Shown here: in pieces, positions 17,685 to 25,365 of the stretch | Layout of the letters: each line of letters starts with the position of its first letter | Numbering within the stretch: the stretch's first letter is position 1 | DNA from: Jiangella mangrovi | GTDB lineage: Bacteria > Actinomycetota > Actinomycetes > Jiangellales > Jiangellaceae | Length of the DNA stretch: 64,000 nucleotides | Direction: 5' to 3' | NCBI RefSeq assembly: GCF_014204975.1 | Contig: NZ_JACHMM010000001.1 | Location: 4,960,001 to 5,024,000 of the forward strand | The notes under the pieces: generated by a model | The model's database searches: none | Seen by the model: only the letters and a program-made list of their open reading frames with translations | Told to the model about the DNA's origin: nothing | Made by a program: the position numbers and the translations under genes

Positions 17685-18965
17685 TCAGAGCACGGCCGCG
17701 TCGTCGGCCAGGCGGTCCCGCAGGACCGTCGCGTCGAGGTCGCCGACGGCGCCGCCCGGGGCGAGCGCCGCGGCGGTCCCGGCCGCCTGGCCGAGTGCCA
17801 TGCACTGGGCCATCGAGCGCACCGAGGCGTGCGCGTCGTGGGTGGCGGACAGGCACCGGCCGGCGACGGCGACGTTGTCCAGTTCCGTGAGGAGCAGGCA
17901 GCGGTACGGCACGCCGTAGGTGCGTCCGGACCGGTGCCCGCCGACGTACTCCCAGATGGTCGACTCGCCGCCGTCGTGGTCCTCGACGGGGGCGCCGCAG
18001 CGGGCGACGGCGTCGGGGAACTCGCGCGCCCCGAGCACGTCGTCGCGGGTGAGCACGTACCGCCCGATCAGCCGGCGGGTCTCGCGCACCCCGATCCGGA
18101 CCGAGGTGGAGAGCAGGTAGGCGTCCTCGTACCCCGGCACCTCCTCGGTGAGGAAGCGGACGTACTCGGCCACCTGGGCCCGTCCCTCGGCCTCCGCCGC
18201 CGAGAGTTGCCACGGGTCGGTCGGGTCCAGCCCGCTGACACGTGTCAGGTTCGTGTGCACGACGCCGGGCAGCACCGTCCGGTGCACCGAGCCCTCGCGG
18301 CGCGGCAGCCGGTAGCGCCCGGACTCGGCCGCCTTGGCCAGCCGCTCGTGCAGGTCCTTCGTACTGATGACGCCGGTGTCGACGCCGCCGAGCCGGAACG
18401 TCGCGGTGAGCGGCTGCAGCTTCTGGTCCTTGCTGGGCCGTTCGAGCGCGGCACCGGCCCGCCAGGCGACCTCGGCGTCGCCGCTGGCGTCGACGACGGC
18501 GTTCGCCCGGACGATGCGGGTTCCTGCCTTTGTGGCGACGGTGATCTGGGTGACCCGTCGGGTGGCCGGGTCGGTCTCGACACCGATGAGCGTCGTGTGC
18601 AGCAGGGTGTCGACGGCGGCAGCTTGCGTCAGGCGGTCCCAGACCAGCTTGAGCGCCTCGGGCTCGTAGGTGACCCCGGTGCCGGCGCCGTAGCTGTTCG
18701 GCCGCTCGAACGCCTGCTTGCTGTCGAGCAGGGCGGCGGCCACCTCCCAGCCGATGCCGCCGACGACGCGCCCGTCACCTCCGGGGGCGTAGAAGCCGTA
18801 GAACGTGTCGAGGACGGCCGCGCCGGTGCCGCCGAGGAAGCCGGCCGACTCGACCAGCAGCGTCCGGGCGCCGGTCCGGGCCGCCGCGACCGCGGCCGCG
18901 CAGCCCGCGGACCCGCCGCCGACCACGACGACGTCGCCCTCCCAGAGCAGCGGCGCCGCGGTCAT
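17685..18965 (-). CDS. FAD-dependent oxidoreductase
   Basis: A 426-residue flavoenzyme. The dinucleotide-binding motif GDVVVVGGGSAGCAAAVAAARTG is at residues 10-32 (given in part: V-V-G-G-G-S-A-G-C), followed by LLVESAGFLGGTG, where the flavin ribose would be held. A second motif, NAVVDASGDAEVAWRAGA, is typical of the FAD_oxidored (PF12831) family that includes many sugar-locus proteins. The C-terminus has the conserved block AVAGRCLSATHDAHASVRSM. Coupled by ATGA to the SDR gene upstream. Within the locus it may oxidise a sugar or sugar acid; no substrate can be given. A copy of the TGACACGTGTCA palindrome lies inside it (18236). Confidence 0.85.
   Translation of the reverse strand: MTAAPLLWEGDVVVVGGGSAGCAAAVAAARTGARTLLVESAGFLGGTGAAVLDTFYGFYAPGGDGRVVGGIGWEVAAALLDSKQAFERPNSYGAGTGVTYEPEALKLVWDRLTQAAAVDTLLHTTLIGVETDPATRRVTQITVATKAGTRIVRANAVVDASGDAEVAWRAGAALERPSKDQKLQPLTATFRLGGVDTGVISTKDLHERLAKAAESGRYRLPRREGSVHRTVLPGVVHTNLTRVSGLDPTDPWQLSAAEAEGRAQVAEYVRFLTEEVPGYEDAYLLSTSVRIGVRETRRLIGRYVLTRDDVLGAREFPDAVARCGAPVEDHDGGESTIWEYVGGHRSGRTYGVPYRCLLLTELDNVAVAGRCLSATHDAHASVRSMAQCMALGQAAGTAAALAPGGAVGDLDATVLRDRLADDAAVL
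18236..18247. repeat. Palindrome TGACACGTGTCA, copy 4 (intragenic)
   Basis: Exact 12-base palindrome inside the FAD oxidoreductase coding sequence, encoding L-T-R-V on the minus strand. It is the only exact copy that lies wholly within a gene. Confidence 0.6.
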
Positions 18966-19672
18966 CGCAGGCTCCAGCCGCCGTCGGCGGGCAGCACCGC
19001 GCCGGTGACCTGGCTCGACGACGGCGACAGCAGCCATTCGACGGCGGCGGCGACGGCGGCCGGTGTGCTGGCGCGCCCGTCACCGAGTGGCATCAATTCC
19101 GGGAGCCGCGCGGCGATGGCCGGGTCGGTCAGCGCGCGGGCCGCCATCGGGGTTTCGACCAGGCCGGGTGCCACGACGTTGACGCGGACGCCGTCGGGCG
19201 CCCCCTCGAACGCGGCCGCGCGGACCAACGTTTCAACGGCGCTCTTGCTGGTGAGATATGCGGCGGTGAGGAAGTCGCGGTCCAGGGTGCGGGCCAGCGC
19301 CGAGCCGACCACGACGACCGAGCCGCCGCCGTCGTTCTGGCGCAGCACCGGAAGCGCCGCGCGGAGCAGCCAGAACACCGAGTCGAGGTTGACCCGGTGG
19401 ACGTCGCGCCAGGCCTCGTCGCTGCAGGTGCTGACCGGCCCGTCGCCGAGGCGCCGGCCCGAGCGGCCAACGGCGTGCACGACGCCGTCGAGGCGTCCTT
19501 GGAACGTGTCAACGGCCTGGGCGACCGCCTTCTCCGCTCCCCCGGGCTCGGTGATGTCGACGCCGTCGGGCCCGTCGCGGTCGACGGCGTGGACCTGGTG
19601 GCCCGCGGTGGTCAGGGCGGCGACGCACGCCGACCCGATGCCGCCGGACCCGCCGCAGACCAGGATCCTCAT
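18962..19672 (-). CDS. Short-chain dehydrogenase/reductase
   Basis: A 236-residue NAD(P)-dependent SDR. The cofactor motif is C-G-G-S-G-G-I-G-S-A at the N-terminus (variant of TGxxxGIG), then an HAVGRSG segment in place of NNAG. Catalytic residues are Ser in VVVGSALA and Tyr/Lys in A-A-Y-L-T-S-K-S-A, with the late VAPGLVETPM motif. It is ATGA-coupled to the SIS gene upstream and to the FAD enzyme downstream. It probably acts on an intermediate of the same pathway. Two AACGTTTC/AACGTGTC motifs lie in this gene (19227, 19503), using codons (GTT, GAA, TTG) that are rare around it. Confidence 0.88.
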   Translation of the reverse strand: MRILVCGGSGGIGSACVAALTTAGHQVHAVDRDGPDGVDITEPGGAEKAVAQAVDTFQGRLDGVVHAVGRSGRRLGDGPVSTCSDEAWRDVHRVNLDSVFWLLRAALPVLRQNDGGGSVVVVGSALARTLDRDFLTAAYLTSKSAVETLVRAAAFEGAPDGVRVNVVAPGLVETPMAARALTDPAIAARLPELMPLGDGRASTPAAVAAAVEWLLSPSSSQVTGAVLPADGGWSLR

Positions 19673-20436
19673 GGGGTGCCCCGCAGGACCTCGGCGGCGC
19701 GGCGCCCGTGCTCGAGGTAGGCCGCCTCGAACCGGGCGGCGGAGTCCTCGGCGCCGACGAGCGCCTTGCTGGTGAGCACGGGCGGCATGGTGCCGGCGGC
19801 CGTCAGCAGCTCGGCGACGCGCACCTTGATCTCGTTGACGATCGCGACGGCGGCCAGCGTGCTGCCCGGGCCGACCGGCACGTCGAGGCCGTCGATGCTG
19901 CACAGGGCGTCGCCGGGCGGCGTGCACAGGTCGATGACGACGTCGGCGTGGTCGGCGAGGCGCGTGCCCGAGCTGTGCCGGACCGGGGCCGAGCGCGACT
20001 CCGCGAGCGCCGTCACCGCGATGACCCTGAGGCCGGACTTGCGGGCCTGCTGGGCGATCTCGATGGGGACGGCGTTGAGGCCGCTGGCGCTGAACACGAT
20101 GATCGCGTCGGTCTCGCGCAGGGTGAAGTTCGCCAGGATCTGCTCGGCGAGGCCCTCGACCCGCTCGATGAACATCGCCTGCCGCTGCCCGTTGGCGCCC
20201 ACGACCTGCGTGTGGAACGTCATCGACAGCTCGACGATGGGGTGGAAGCCGGGATACGAGCCGTAGCGCGGGAAGAGCTCCTCCACCGGGATCCGCGAGT
20301 GGCCGGTGCCGAAGGTGTGCACCACGCCGCCACCGCCGATCGACTCCGCGCAGTACCGGCTGGCCGTCTCGATGGCCTCACCCTGCGTCCGCGCGATCGT
20401 GTCGAGCACCTCATGCGCTCGCCCAATCCAGCTCAC
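19669..20436 (-). CDS. SIS-domain sugar-phosphate-binding protein (UPF0309-like)
   Basis: About 255 residues with a sugar isomerase (SIS) fold: VVHTFGTGHSRIPVEE near 38-53 forms the phosphosugar-binding turn, and IVFSASGLNAVPIEIAQ is the second SIS block. The pattern, including ELFPRYGSYPGFHPIVELS, resembles the UPF0309 group, found in loci for amino sugars and unusual sugars. A GTG at 20442 is possible, but the GTG at 20436 has GGAGG five bases before it and is preferred. The gene start lies inside the 3' end of the ROK gene (about 25-base overlap). It likely isomerises, deaminates or de-ethers the phosphorylated product of the ROK kinase; this is inference from order. Confidence 0.86.
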   Translation of the reverse strand: MSWIGRAHEVLDTIARTQGEAIETASRYCAESIGGGGVVHTFGTGHSRIPVEELFPRYGSYPGFHPIVELSMTFHTQVVGANGQRQAMFIERVEGLAEQILANFTLRETDAIIVFSASGLNAVPIEIAQQARKSGLRVIAVTALAESRSAPVRHSSGTRLADHADVVIDLCTPPGDALCSIDGLDVPVGPGSTLAAVAIVNEIKVRVAELLTAAGTMPPVLTSKALVGAEDSAARFEAAYLEHGRRAAEVLRGTP

Positions 20437-21328
20437 GTCCACCTCCGTCCGTCGTCATGATCCGAGTGGCGGCCAGGGCGGCGCCGACGGCTCCCGCGTC
20501 GGCCCCCAGCCTGGCCGCGACGACGTCGACCGCACCGATGAAGTCGCGTCGTTCGGCAAGCGCGTGCTCGATGTGCGGGCGCAGCTGCGGCAGTCCTGCC
20601 GCGACGCCGCCGCCGATGACGAGCAGGTCCGCGGGCAGGACGGCGCACAGGCTGGCGATGGTCTCGCCGACGGCCCGGCCGGCGGCGGCGACGGCCTCGC
20701 TGGCCGCGGGGTCGCTCGTCGCGGCCTCGAAGGCGGCTTCCGCCGTCGGCAGGCCGGCCGCCCGCGCGATCGCCGTCGCGCTGGCGTAGGTCTCGAGGCA
20801 GCCGCGGTGGCCGCAGCCGCAGCGCGGCCCGGTGCGGTCGTGGACGAGGTGCCCGATCTCGCCCAGCCGGTCGTCCGGGCCGGTCAGCAGCGAGCCGCCG
20901 CTGACGACCCCGCCGCCGACGCCCGTCCCGAGCGTCAGGAAGAGCGCGTCGTCGTGGCCGCGGGCGGCACCGAGCACCCATTCGGCCAGGCAGAACGCGC
21001 GGGCGTCGTTGAGGACGGTGACCGGGCGGCCGGTGGACGCGCGCAGGGTGGCGGCGAGCGGGAAGCCGGGCCAGTCGCCGCGCAGGTTCGGCACGAACCG
21101 CACGATCCCCGTGCGCCGGTCGACGTGGCCGGGGACGCCGACCCCGATGGCCGCGGTGTCGCCTCCGGCGGCGGTCTCGGCGACGGCGGCCAGTTCGGCC
21201 GCGACGGTGTGCGGGTCGTCCGCGGTGGGAATGCTGCCGCGCACGACGACGGTGGCGGTCCGCGCATCGAGGACGGCCCACTTGACCGTGGTGCCGCCCA
21301 CATCGATGCCCAGGACCTGCTCGCGCAC
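20411..21328 (-). CDS. ROK-family sugar kinase
   Basis: A 305-residue cytoplasmic kinase. The phosphate-binding motif D-V-G-G-T-T (residues 9-14) is followed by sugar-binding NDARAFCLAEW, GTGVGGG and GEIGH, and by the zinc motif C-G-C-G-H-R-G-C-L-E that defines ROK kinases (glucokinase, N-acetylmannosamine or N-acetylglucosamine kinase). The GTG at 21328 is chosen because AGAAGG precedes it by eight bases; an in-frame TTG further up would extend into the operator. It is the first gene of the minus-strand operon running to 13543 and diverges from the GntR gene. It would phosphorylate the incoming sugar, feeding the SIS protein. Confidence 0.9.
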   Translation of the reverse strand: MREQVLGIDVGGTTVKWAVLDARTATVVVRGSIPTADDPHTVAAELAAVAETAAGGDTAAIGVGVPGHVDRRTGIVRFVPNLRGDWPGFPLAATLRASTGRPVTVLNDARAFCLAEWVLGAARGHDDALFLTLGTGVGGGVVSGGSLLTGPDDRLGEIGHLVHDRTGPRCGCGHRGCLETYASATAIARAAGLPTAEAAFEAATSDPAASEAVAAAGRAVGETIASLCAVLPADLLVIGGGVAAGLPQLRPHIEHALAERRDFIGAVDVVAARLGADAGAVGAALAATRIMTTDGGGRELDWASA

Positions 21329-21372
21329 GTCTCGAACCCTTCTCCCGACCGATCCGATCAACCTGACTGGCT

Positions 21373-21388
21373 GTCTAGATGGGTAGAG
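21373..21388. promoter_or_regulatory. Putative GntR operator, site 1
   Basis: GTCTA-GATGGG-TAGAG, an inverted repeat with 6-base spacer, placed between the divergent ROK and GntR genes and touching the -10 region of the ROK promoter. It matches GTCTA-N6-TAGAC at 27423 in 9 of 10 arm bases. Confidence 0.6.
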
Positions 21389-21415
21389 TATCTATACTGC
21401 TAGTGAGTTCGTCAA
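21387..21415 (-). promoter_or_regulatory. Predicted promoter of the ROK-to-dehydrogenase operon
   Basis: On the minus strand TTGACG (21415-21410), 17-base spacer, GATACT (21392-21387). The inverted repeat at 21373-21388 lies over the start site, as expected for repression. On the plus strand TATACT (21393-21398) is a plausible -10 for the GntR gene itself. Confidence 0.5.
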
Positions 21416-21441
21416 CCACTGCGAGGTCGGGGGCCAGAACG

Positions 21442-22155
21442 ATGACGACCACACCGCCCGCCTACGTGATCATCGAGCGTGAGCTGCGCAAGATGATCGC
21501 GAAGGCGCAGCCCGGCGACCCGCTGCCGTCCGACGCCGAGCTGTGCCGGCGCTTCGGCGTCAGCCGCATGACGGCGCGTCAGGCCGTGCAGCGACTCGCC
21601 TCCGACGGCCTGCTGTACCGCGTGTCCGGCCGTGGCACGTTCGTCGCGCAGACGCCCGTGCACCGTCGCATCAACACCCTGCTCTCGTTCACCGAAGAGA
21701 TGCGCCGCCGCGGCCTCAAGGCCGGGTCGCGCATGCTCCAGTCCGGGGTGCGCGCCGGCACCGACCAAGAGGTCGTCGCGCTGCAACTCCCGGTCGGCAG
21801 CCTGGTGGTCGCGATCCAGCGGCTCCGGCTCGCCGACGGCGTCCCCATGGCCGTCGAGCACGTGCGGCTGCCCGCCGTCTGCGCCGGGGTGCTCGAGGCG
21901 AACCTCGAGGAGTCGTCGCTGTTCGTGGCGCTCGAGGCGATCGGCCGCACCCCCACGCAGGCCTACGGCACGCTGACGGCGGCCGCGGCGGACGTGCAGG
22001 AGGCGCAGTGGCTGAACGTGCCGACGGGCGCGCCGCTGCTGATCGAGCAGCGCACCATCCACGACCAGGCCGACGTGCCGGTCGAGTTCACCGAGTCCCG
22101 CTACGTCGGCGGCCGCTACCTCTTCGACATCGAGCTGCTCCGCCAGCCCGGCTGA
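21442..22155 (+). CDS. GntR/HutC-family transcriptional regulator
   Basis: A 237-residue regulator. The N-terminal winged helix is typical of GntR proteins (YVIIERELRKMIAKA, then PSDAELCRRFGVSRMTARQAV and LYRVSGRGTFV). The C-terminal UTRA ligand domain follows (RINTLLSFTEEMRRRGL, then LLIEQRTIHDQADVPVEFTESRYVGGRYLF), so it belongs to the HutC subfamily, whose ligands are often sugar phosphates. The gene diverges from the ROK operon and sits between two operons that share a GTCTA-N6-TAGAC-like repeat, so it is the likely repressor of both and of itself. The start at 21442 is the first ATG after the operator region. Confidence 0.92.
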   Translation: MTTTPPAYVIIERELRKMIAKAQPGDPLPSDAELCRRFGVSRMTARQAVQRLASDGLLYRVSGRGTFVAQTPVHRRINTLLSFTEEMRRRGLKAGSRMLQSGVRAGTDQEVVALQLPVGSLVVAIQRLRLADGVPMAVEHVRLPAVCAGVLEANLEESSLFVALEAIGRTPTQAYGTLTAAAADVQEAQWLNVPTGAPLLIEQRTIHDQADVPVEFTESRYVGGRYLFDIELLRQPG

Positions 22156-22160
22156 CCCTG

Positions 22161-22184
22161 CCCGCCCGCCCGCCCGCCCGCCCG
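22161..22184. repeat. (CCCG)6 tetranucleotide tandem repeat
   Basis: Six perfect copies of CCCG directly after the GntR stop codon. Repeat number could vary by slippage, but no gene starts here, so any effect is unclear. Confidence 0.8.
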
Positions 22185-22190
22185 CCTGGA

Positions 22191-22380
22191 AATGATCACG
22201 TTCAGCACGAAATCCCGTGCCGCACCACGATTGCAGGCCTCATGACGCTCGGGTAAACGTAGTGGCGCCCCTGGACAACCGCTTTCCCGCAGCGGGCTGG
22301 GCCGCCCACCACGATCACCCGAGCATCACCACGATTGCAGGCGTAGTACGGCACGGGATTTCGTGGTGAACGTGATCATT
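22191..22380. repeat. 190-base nested inverted-repeat element
   Basis: Outer arms of 32 bases (22191-22222 and 22349-22380) differ at one position; they begin AATGATCACGTTCA and end in its complement. Inside are two direct copies of CACCACGATTGCAGGC (22223 and 22327) and an inner inverted pair GCTCGGGT/ACCCGAGC. The right arm overlaps the stop codon of the phosphotriesterase-family gene. It separates the convergent GntR and hydrolase genes. It could be a terminator or a short non-autonomous mobile element; I see no target duplication. Confidence 0.75.
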
Positions 22381-23326
22381 CCGAAGCGGACCACGTCAAA
22401 GCGGTCCAGGGGTTGGTGCGCAGGATCGCCGCCGTCGCGTCGTCGCCGGCCAGGGCGCGCAGCCGCGGCACGAACGTCTCCCCCAGCACCGCCATGCCGG
22501 GCCCGCCGCCGTACGCGCGCAGCTGCGAGCGCCGTCCCACGTCCGTGCCCAGCAGGACCTTGTCGCCGTAGCCGCCGTCGACCATGCGCCCGATCAGCTC
22601 GAGCAGCACGGAGTCGGGCCGATACTTGATCCGCCCGACGGTGTCGTACAGCAGGTAGGCGCCGCGCGCGGCCAGCTCGGCGTGCAGCCCGGGGTCGGGG
22701 TTGCGGTCGAGGTGCGCCAGCAGCACCCGGTTCGCCGGCACGCCGTCGTCGGCGAGCAGGTCGAGGAGCTCCGGGCCCATGGTCCCGATCTCGCAGTGGA
22801 CGGCGACCGGCGCACCCGTCCGCCGCGCGGCCGCGGCACCCGCGGACAGCCGCAGGCGCTCGGCCGCCGACGCCCGCTGGTAGGACGCGCCGAGCTTGAT
22901 GATCCCGGCACGGTGCGACGACGGCGACGGCTGCGGTCCCTGCCAGTCGCGCCCGTCGATGCCGCTGGTCAGGTCGGCGACGAGCACCTCCTCCAGCACC
23001 GACGCAGGCTCGCGGTACACCCAGTGCCCCGCCGGGTAGTGGGCGTCGCGGTGGTAGCCGGTCGCGGCGACGACGTGGACCCCCGTCTGCCGGCTCACCG
23101 CCGCCAGCCCGGTGACCGAACGGCCGAGCCCGACCGGCGTCAGCTCGACGATCGTGTCGATGCCGCTGGCCTGCACCGACTCGACCTCGCGAGCCATCGC
23201 ATCGACGTCGCCGAACTGGTCGCCCTGCAAGGCGGCCGAGTGCAGGAAGAGGTGCTCATGGGCGTCGACGGCGCCCAGCCCGGCCGGGTCGACCGGGCCG
23301 AGCACCGTCATGACGAATCCGTTCAC
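22376..23326 (-). CDS. Phosphotriesterase-family metal-dependent hydrolase (lactonase-like)
   Basis: A 316-residue cytoplasmic TIM-barrel hydrolase. Metal ligands typical of the family are present: His23 and His25 in DAHEHL, Lys144 in GIIKLGAS, His177 in AVHCE, His205 in LLAHLDR and Asp262 in GTDVGR. Family members hydrolyse phosphotriesters, but most bacterial ones in catabolic loci open sugar lactones or similar esters. The GTG start overlaps the propeller stop (GTGA). It is the last gene of the beta-helix operon, so a lactonase acting on an oxidised sugar is a reasonable guess. No signal peptide is seen. Confidence 0.88.
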   Translation of the reverse strand: MNGFVMTVLGPVDPAGLGAVDAHEHLFLHSAALQGDQFGDVDAMAREVESVQASGIDTIVELTPVGLGRSVTGLAAVSRQTGVHVVAATGYHRDAHYPAGHWVYREPASVLEEVLVADLTSGIDGRDWQGPQPSPSSHRAGIIKLGASYQRASAAERLRLSAGAAAARRTGAPVAVHCEIGTMGPELLDLLADDGVPANRVLLAHLDRNPDPGLHAELAARGAYLLYDTVGRIKYRPDSVLLELIGRMVDGGYGDKVLLGTDVGRRSQLRAYGGGPGMAVLGETFVPRLRALAGDDATAAILRTNPWTALTWSASE

Positions 23327-25335
23327 GGCACCAGCTTGTGCAACACGGCGCCCTTCGACAGGTACAACGCGCCGTCGTCGCCCAGAACGACCGCGGAGAC
23401 GCCGTCCGCCGCCGTCGTCACCGTGCCCGTCGAGGTGTCGACGCGCAGCAGCTGCCCGCCGACGACGGCGTACACGGTGCCGTCGGGCAGCACCGCGAGC
23501 CGCTGCCCCTCGGACCAGACGTGGTCGACGGTGTCCCAGTTCTCGGCCGGCACCGCGATCTCACGCACGACCTGCCGCGAGTCGACGTCCAGCTCGAACA
23601 GCCGCCCGCGGGTCAGCCCCCACAGGGTGCCGGACGGCGACACCGCCAGCTCCGTGACCGCGGGCGTGCCCGGGTACGGTACGACCTCCCAGAGCTTGGT
23701 GCGCGTGACCGGGTCGTACGCGAACACCCGGCCGTCGTCCTCCAGCGGCACGATGCCGAGCCCCGCCCACTTCGACGTGCTGGCGTAGACGACGTCGCCG
23801 ATCGCGACCGCCGACACGACGCTGCCGGTCCCGGCGACCCCGCGGTCGACCGAGACCGACCCCGTCGCCGGGTCGTAGACGCTGATCGCGCCGGTGAGCT
23901 GGCCGTAGTTCGGCACCGTCCCGATGACCACGCGGCCCGCCGCCGACGCCAGCGCCAGCGGCCGGTCCTGGCCCTGCCCGGCGAGGTTCGCGACGGGGCC
24001 CGGGTTGCTGCCCCACACGAACGGCTCGGACGGCCGGTACAGCAGCACCGATCCCGCGGGATACGTGCCGAGGTAGAGGTCGTCGCCGACGCGGAGCATC
24101 TCGTCGGTCTGCCCGACGGTCCCCCGCGGCACCTGCTCCATGCCGCCCGTCGCCGGGTCGTACCAGGACAGCCCGCCGGAGCCGAGGCCGCCGGCCCAGA
24201 TGCGCCCGTCCGGCCCCACACCCAGCGACCGGATGTGCACCGGCTCGCCGACGATGTCCAGCTGGTCGACGCGGGACTCACCGGTGCGCGGGTTGTGCAC
24301 CCAGAGCCGGCCGATGTAGTCGGTCATCACCAGCGACTCGCCCGGGTAGCCGTCCTCCTGCAGGTCGATCCAGGCGAACCCGCGCGACGTGAACATCGAC
24401 GGGAACGCGCCGGTCTCGCGGGTGCGCCCGGTGAGCGTGCTGAAGGCGCGCAGCCGGCCGTTGGTGCCGACGAAGTAGACCTCCTTGCGCATCGGCGAGA
24501 TCGGCGAGACGTCCAGCCCGCCGGCCGGGCCGAGCGGTGTCAGCCACTCCCGCGCGTCGAGGTCGTAGCGGAGCATGGTGCGCGACGCGGTCAGGTGCAC
24601 GTAGGCGACACCGTCGCGCTGGCTGACCTGGTTGACCTCGTGCTCGGCGTCGTACGGGGCCGGCAGCGGGACCGGCGTGACGGCGCCGGAGGCGATGTCG
24701 ACGCGGACCAGCCGGGCCTTCTGCGTCCCCAGCCCGGCGTACACGGAGTCGCCCCAGACGACGACGCTGCGCACGTACTGCGAGTCCGGCGAGAGGTTGC
24801 CGTAGTCGCGGAACGCCCCGGTGTCCGGGTCGTAGCTGAACAGCTGCCCCGTCGGGTAGCCGCCGAAGAACACCGTCCCGTCCGGACCGATCCCCAGGCC
24901 GTACAGGTAGCTGACCGCCGTCGACGGCCGGCCGAGGTCGGTGAGCGTGTCGGTCGCGTAGTCGTAGGAGTACAGCCGACCCTGTTGAAACGTTGCGATG
25001 TAGACCGTGCCGTCGGGGGCGACGGCGAGGTCACGCGACCCGATGGCGCCCGGCAGCCGGACCGACCGGATCGACTCGCGGCTGCGCAGGTCGATGACGT
25101 GCAGGCTGGTCGTGCCGGAGCCGAGCAGCACCGTGTAGATGACGGGCCGGCCGTCGGGCAGCGTGGCGTAGGTGACCTTGTCGATGGCGACGTTGGTGAT
25201 CGGCGTGCCGACCTCGGTCACCTCGGTAGCGGCCGCCGGGTCGACGGCGGGGTCGGCCGGGGCGCTCGCCGCACCGGCGACCACGAGGGCACCGGCGACG
25301 GCGAGCGTCGCGACTCGTCGAGCGAGACGTGGCAT
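23323..25335 (-). CDS. Secreted beta-propeller protein
   Basis: A 670-residue exported protein with a Sec signal peptide (about 1-27, ending A-S-A-P-A). The rest is a repeating pattern of propeller blades such as D-L-A-V-A-P-D-G-T-V-Y-I-A-T, G-L-G-I-G-P-D-G-T-V-F-F-G-G and L-G-V-G-P-D-G-R-I-W-A-G-G, with clusters of Y-D-P-x-T-G turns. This resembles NHL/SMP-30-like or quinoprotein-like propellers. No catalytic signature can be assigned. It lies between the beta-helix gene upstream and the hydrolase downstream, with the start 30 bases after the beta-helix stop and a GGGAG ribosome site. Possible roles are binding of a polymer or lyase action (oligogalacturonate-lyase-like folds are propellers), but that is a guess. 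Confidence 0.82.
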   Translation of the reverse strand: MPRLARRVATLAVAGALVVAGAASAPADPAVDPAAATEVTEVGTPITNVAIDKVTYATLPDGRPVIYTVLLGSGTTSLHVIDLRSRESIRSVRLPGAIGSRDLAVAPDGTVYIATFQQGRLYSYDYATDTLTDLGRPSTAVSYLYGLGIGPDGTVFFGGYPTGQLFSYDPDTGAFRDYGNLSPDSQYVRSVVVWGDSVYAGLGTQKARLVRVDIASGAVTPVPLPAPYDAEHEVNQVSQRDGVAYVHLTASRTMLRYDLDAREWLTPLGPAGGLDVSPISPMRKEVYFVGTNGRLRAFSTLTGRTRETGAFPSMFTSRGFAWIDLQEDGYPGESLVMTDYIGRLWVHNPRTGESRVDQLDIVGEPVHIRSLGVGPDGRIWAGGLGSGGLSWYDPATGGMEQVPRGTVGQTDEMLRVGDDLYLGTYPAGSVLLYRPSEPFVWGSNPGPVANLAGQGQDRPLALASAAGRVVIGTVPNYGQLTGAISVYDPATGSVSVDRGVAGTGSVVSAVAIGDVVYASTSKWAGLGIVPLEDDGRVFAYDPVTRTKLWEVVPYPGTPAVTELAVSPSGTLWGLTRGRLFELDVDSRQVVREIAVPAENWDTVDHVWSEGQRLAVLPDGTVYAVVGGQLLRVDTSTGTVTTAADGVSAVVLGDDGALYLSKGAVLHKLVP

Positions 25336-25365
25336 TGAAACGTTCTCCCGTCGGGACTGAGTGGC

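Noticed and set aside
22191..22380. The repeats as a CRISPR array
   Set aside because: Only two direct copies with one interval and an overall palindromic layout; no cas gene nearby.
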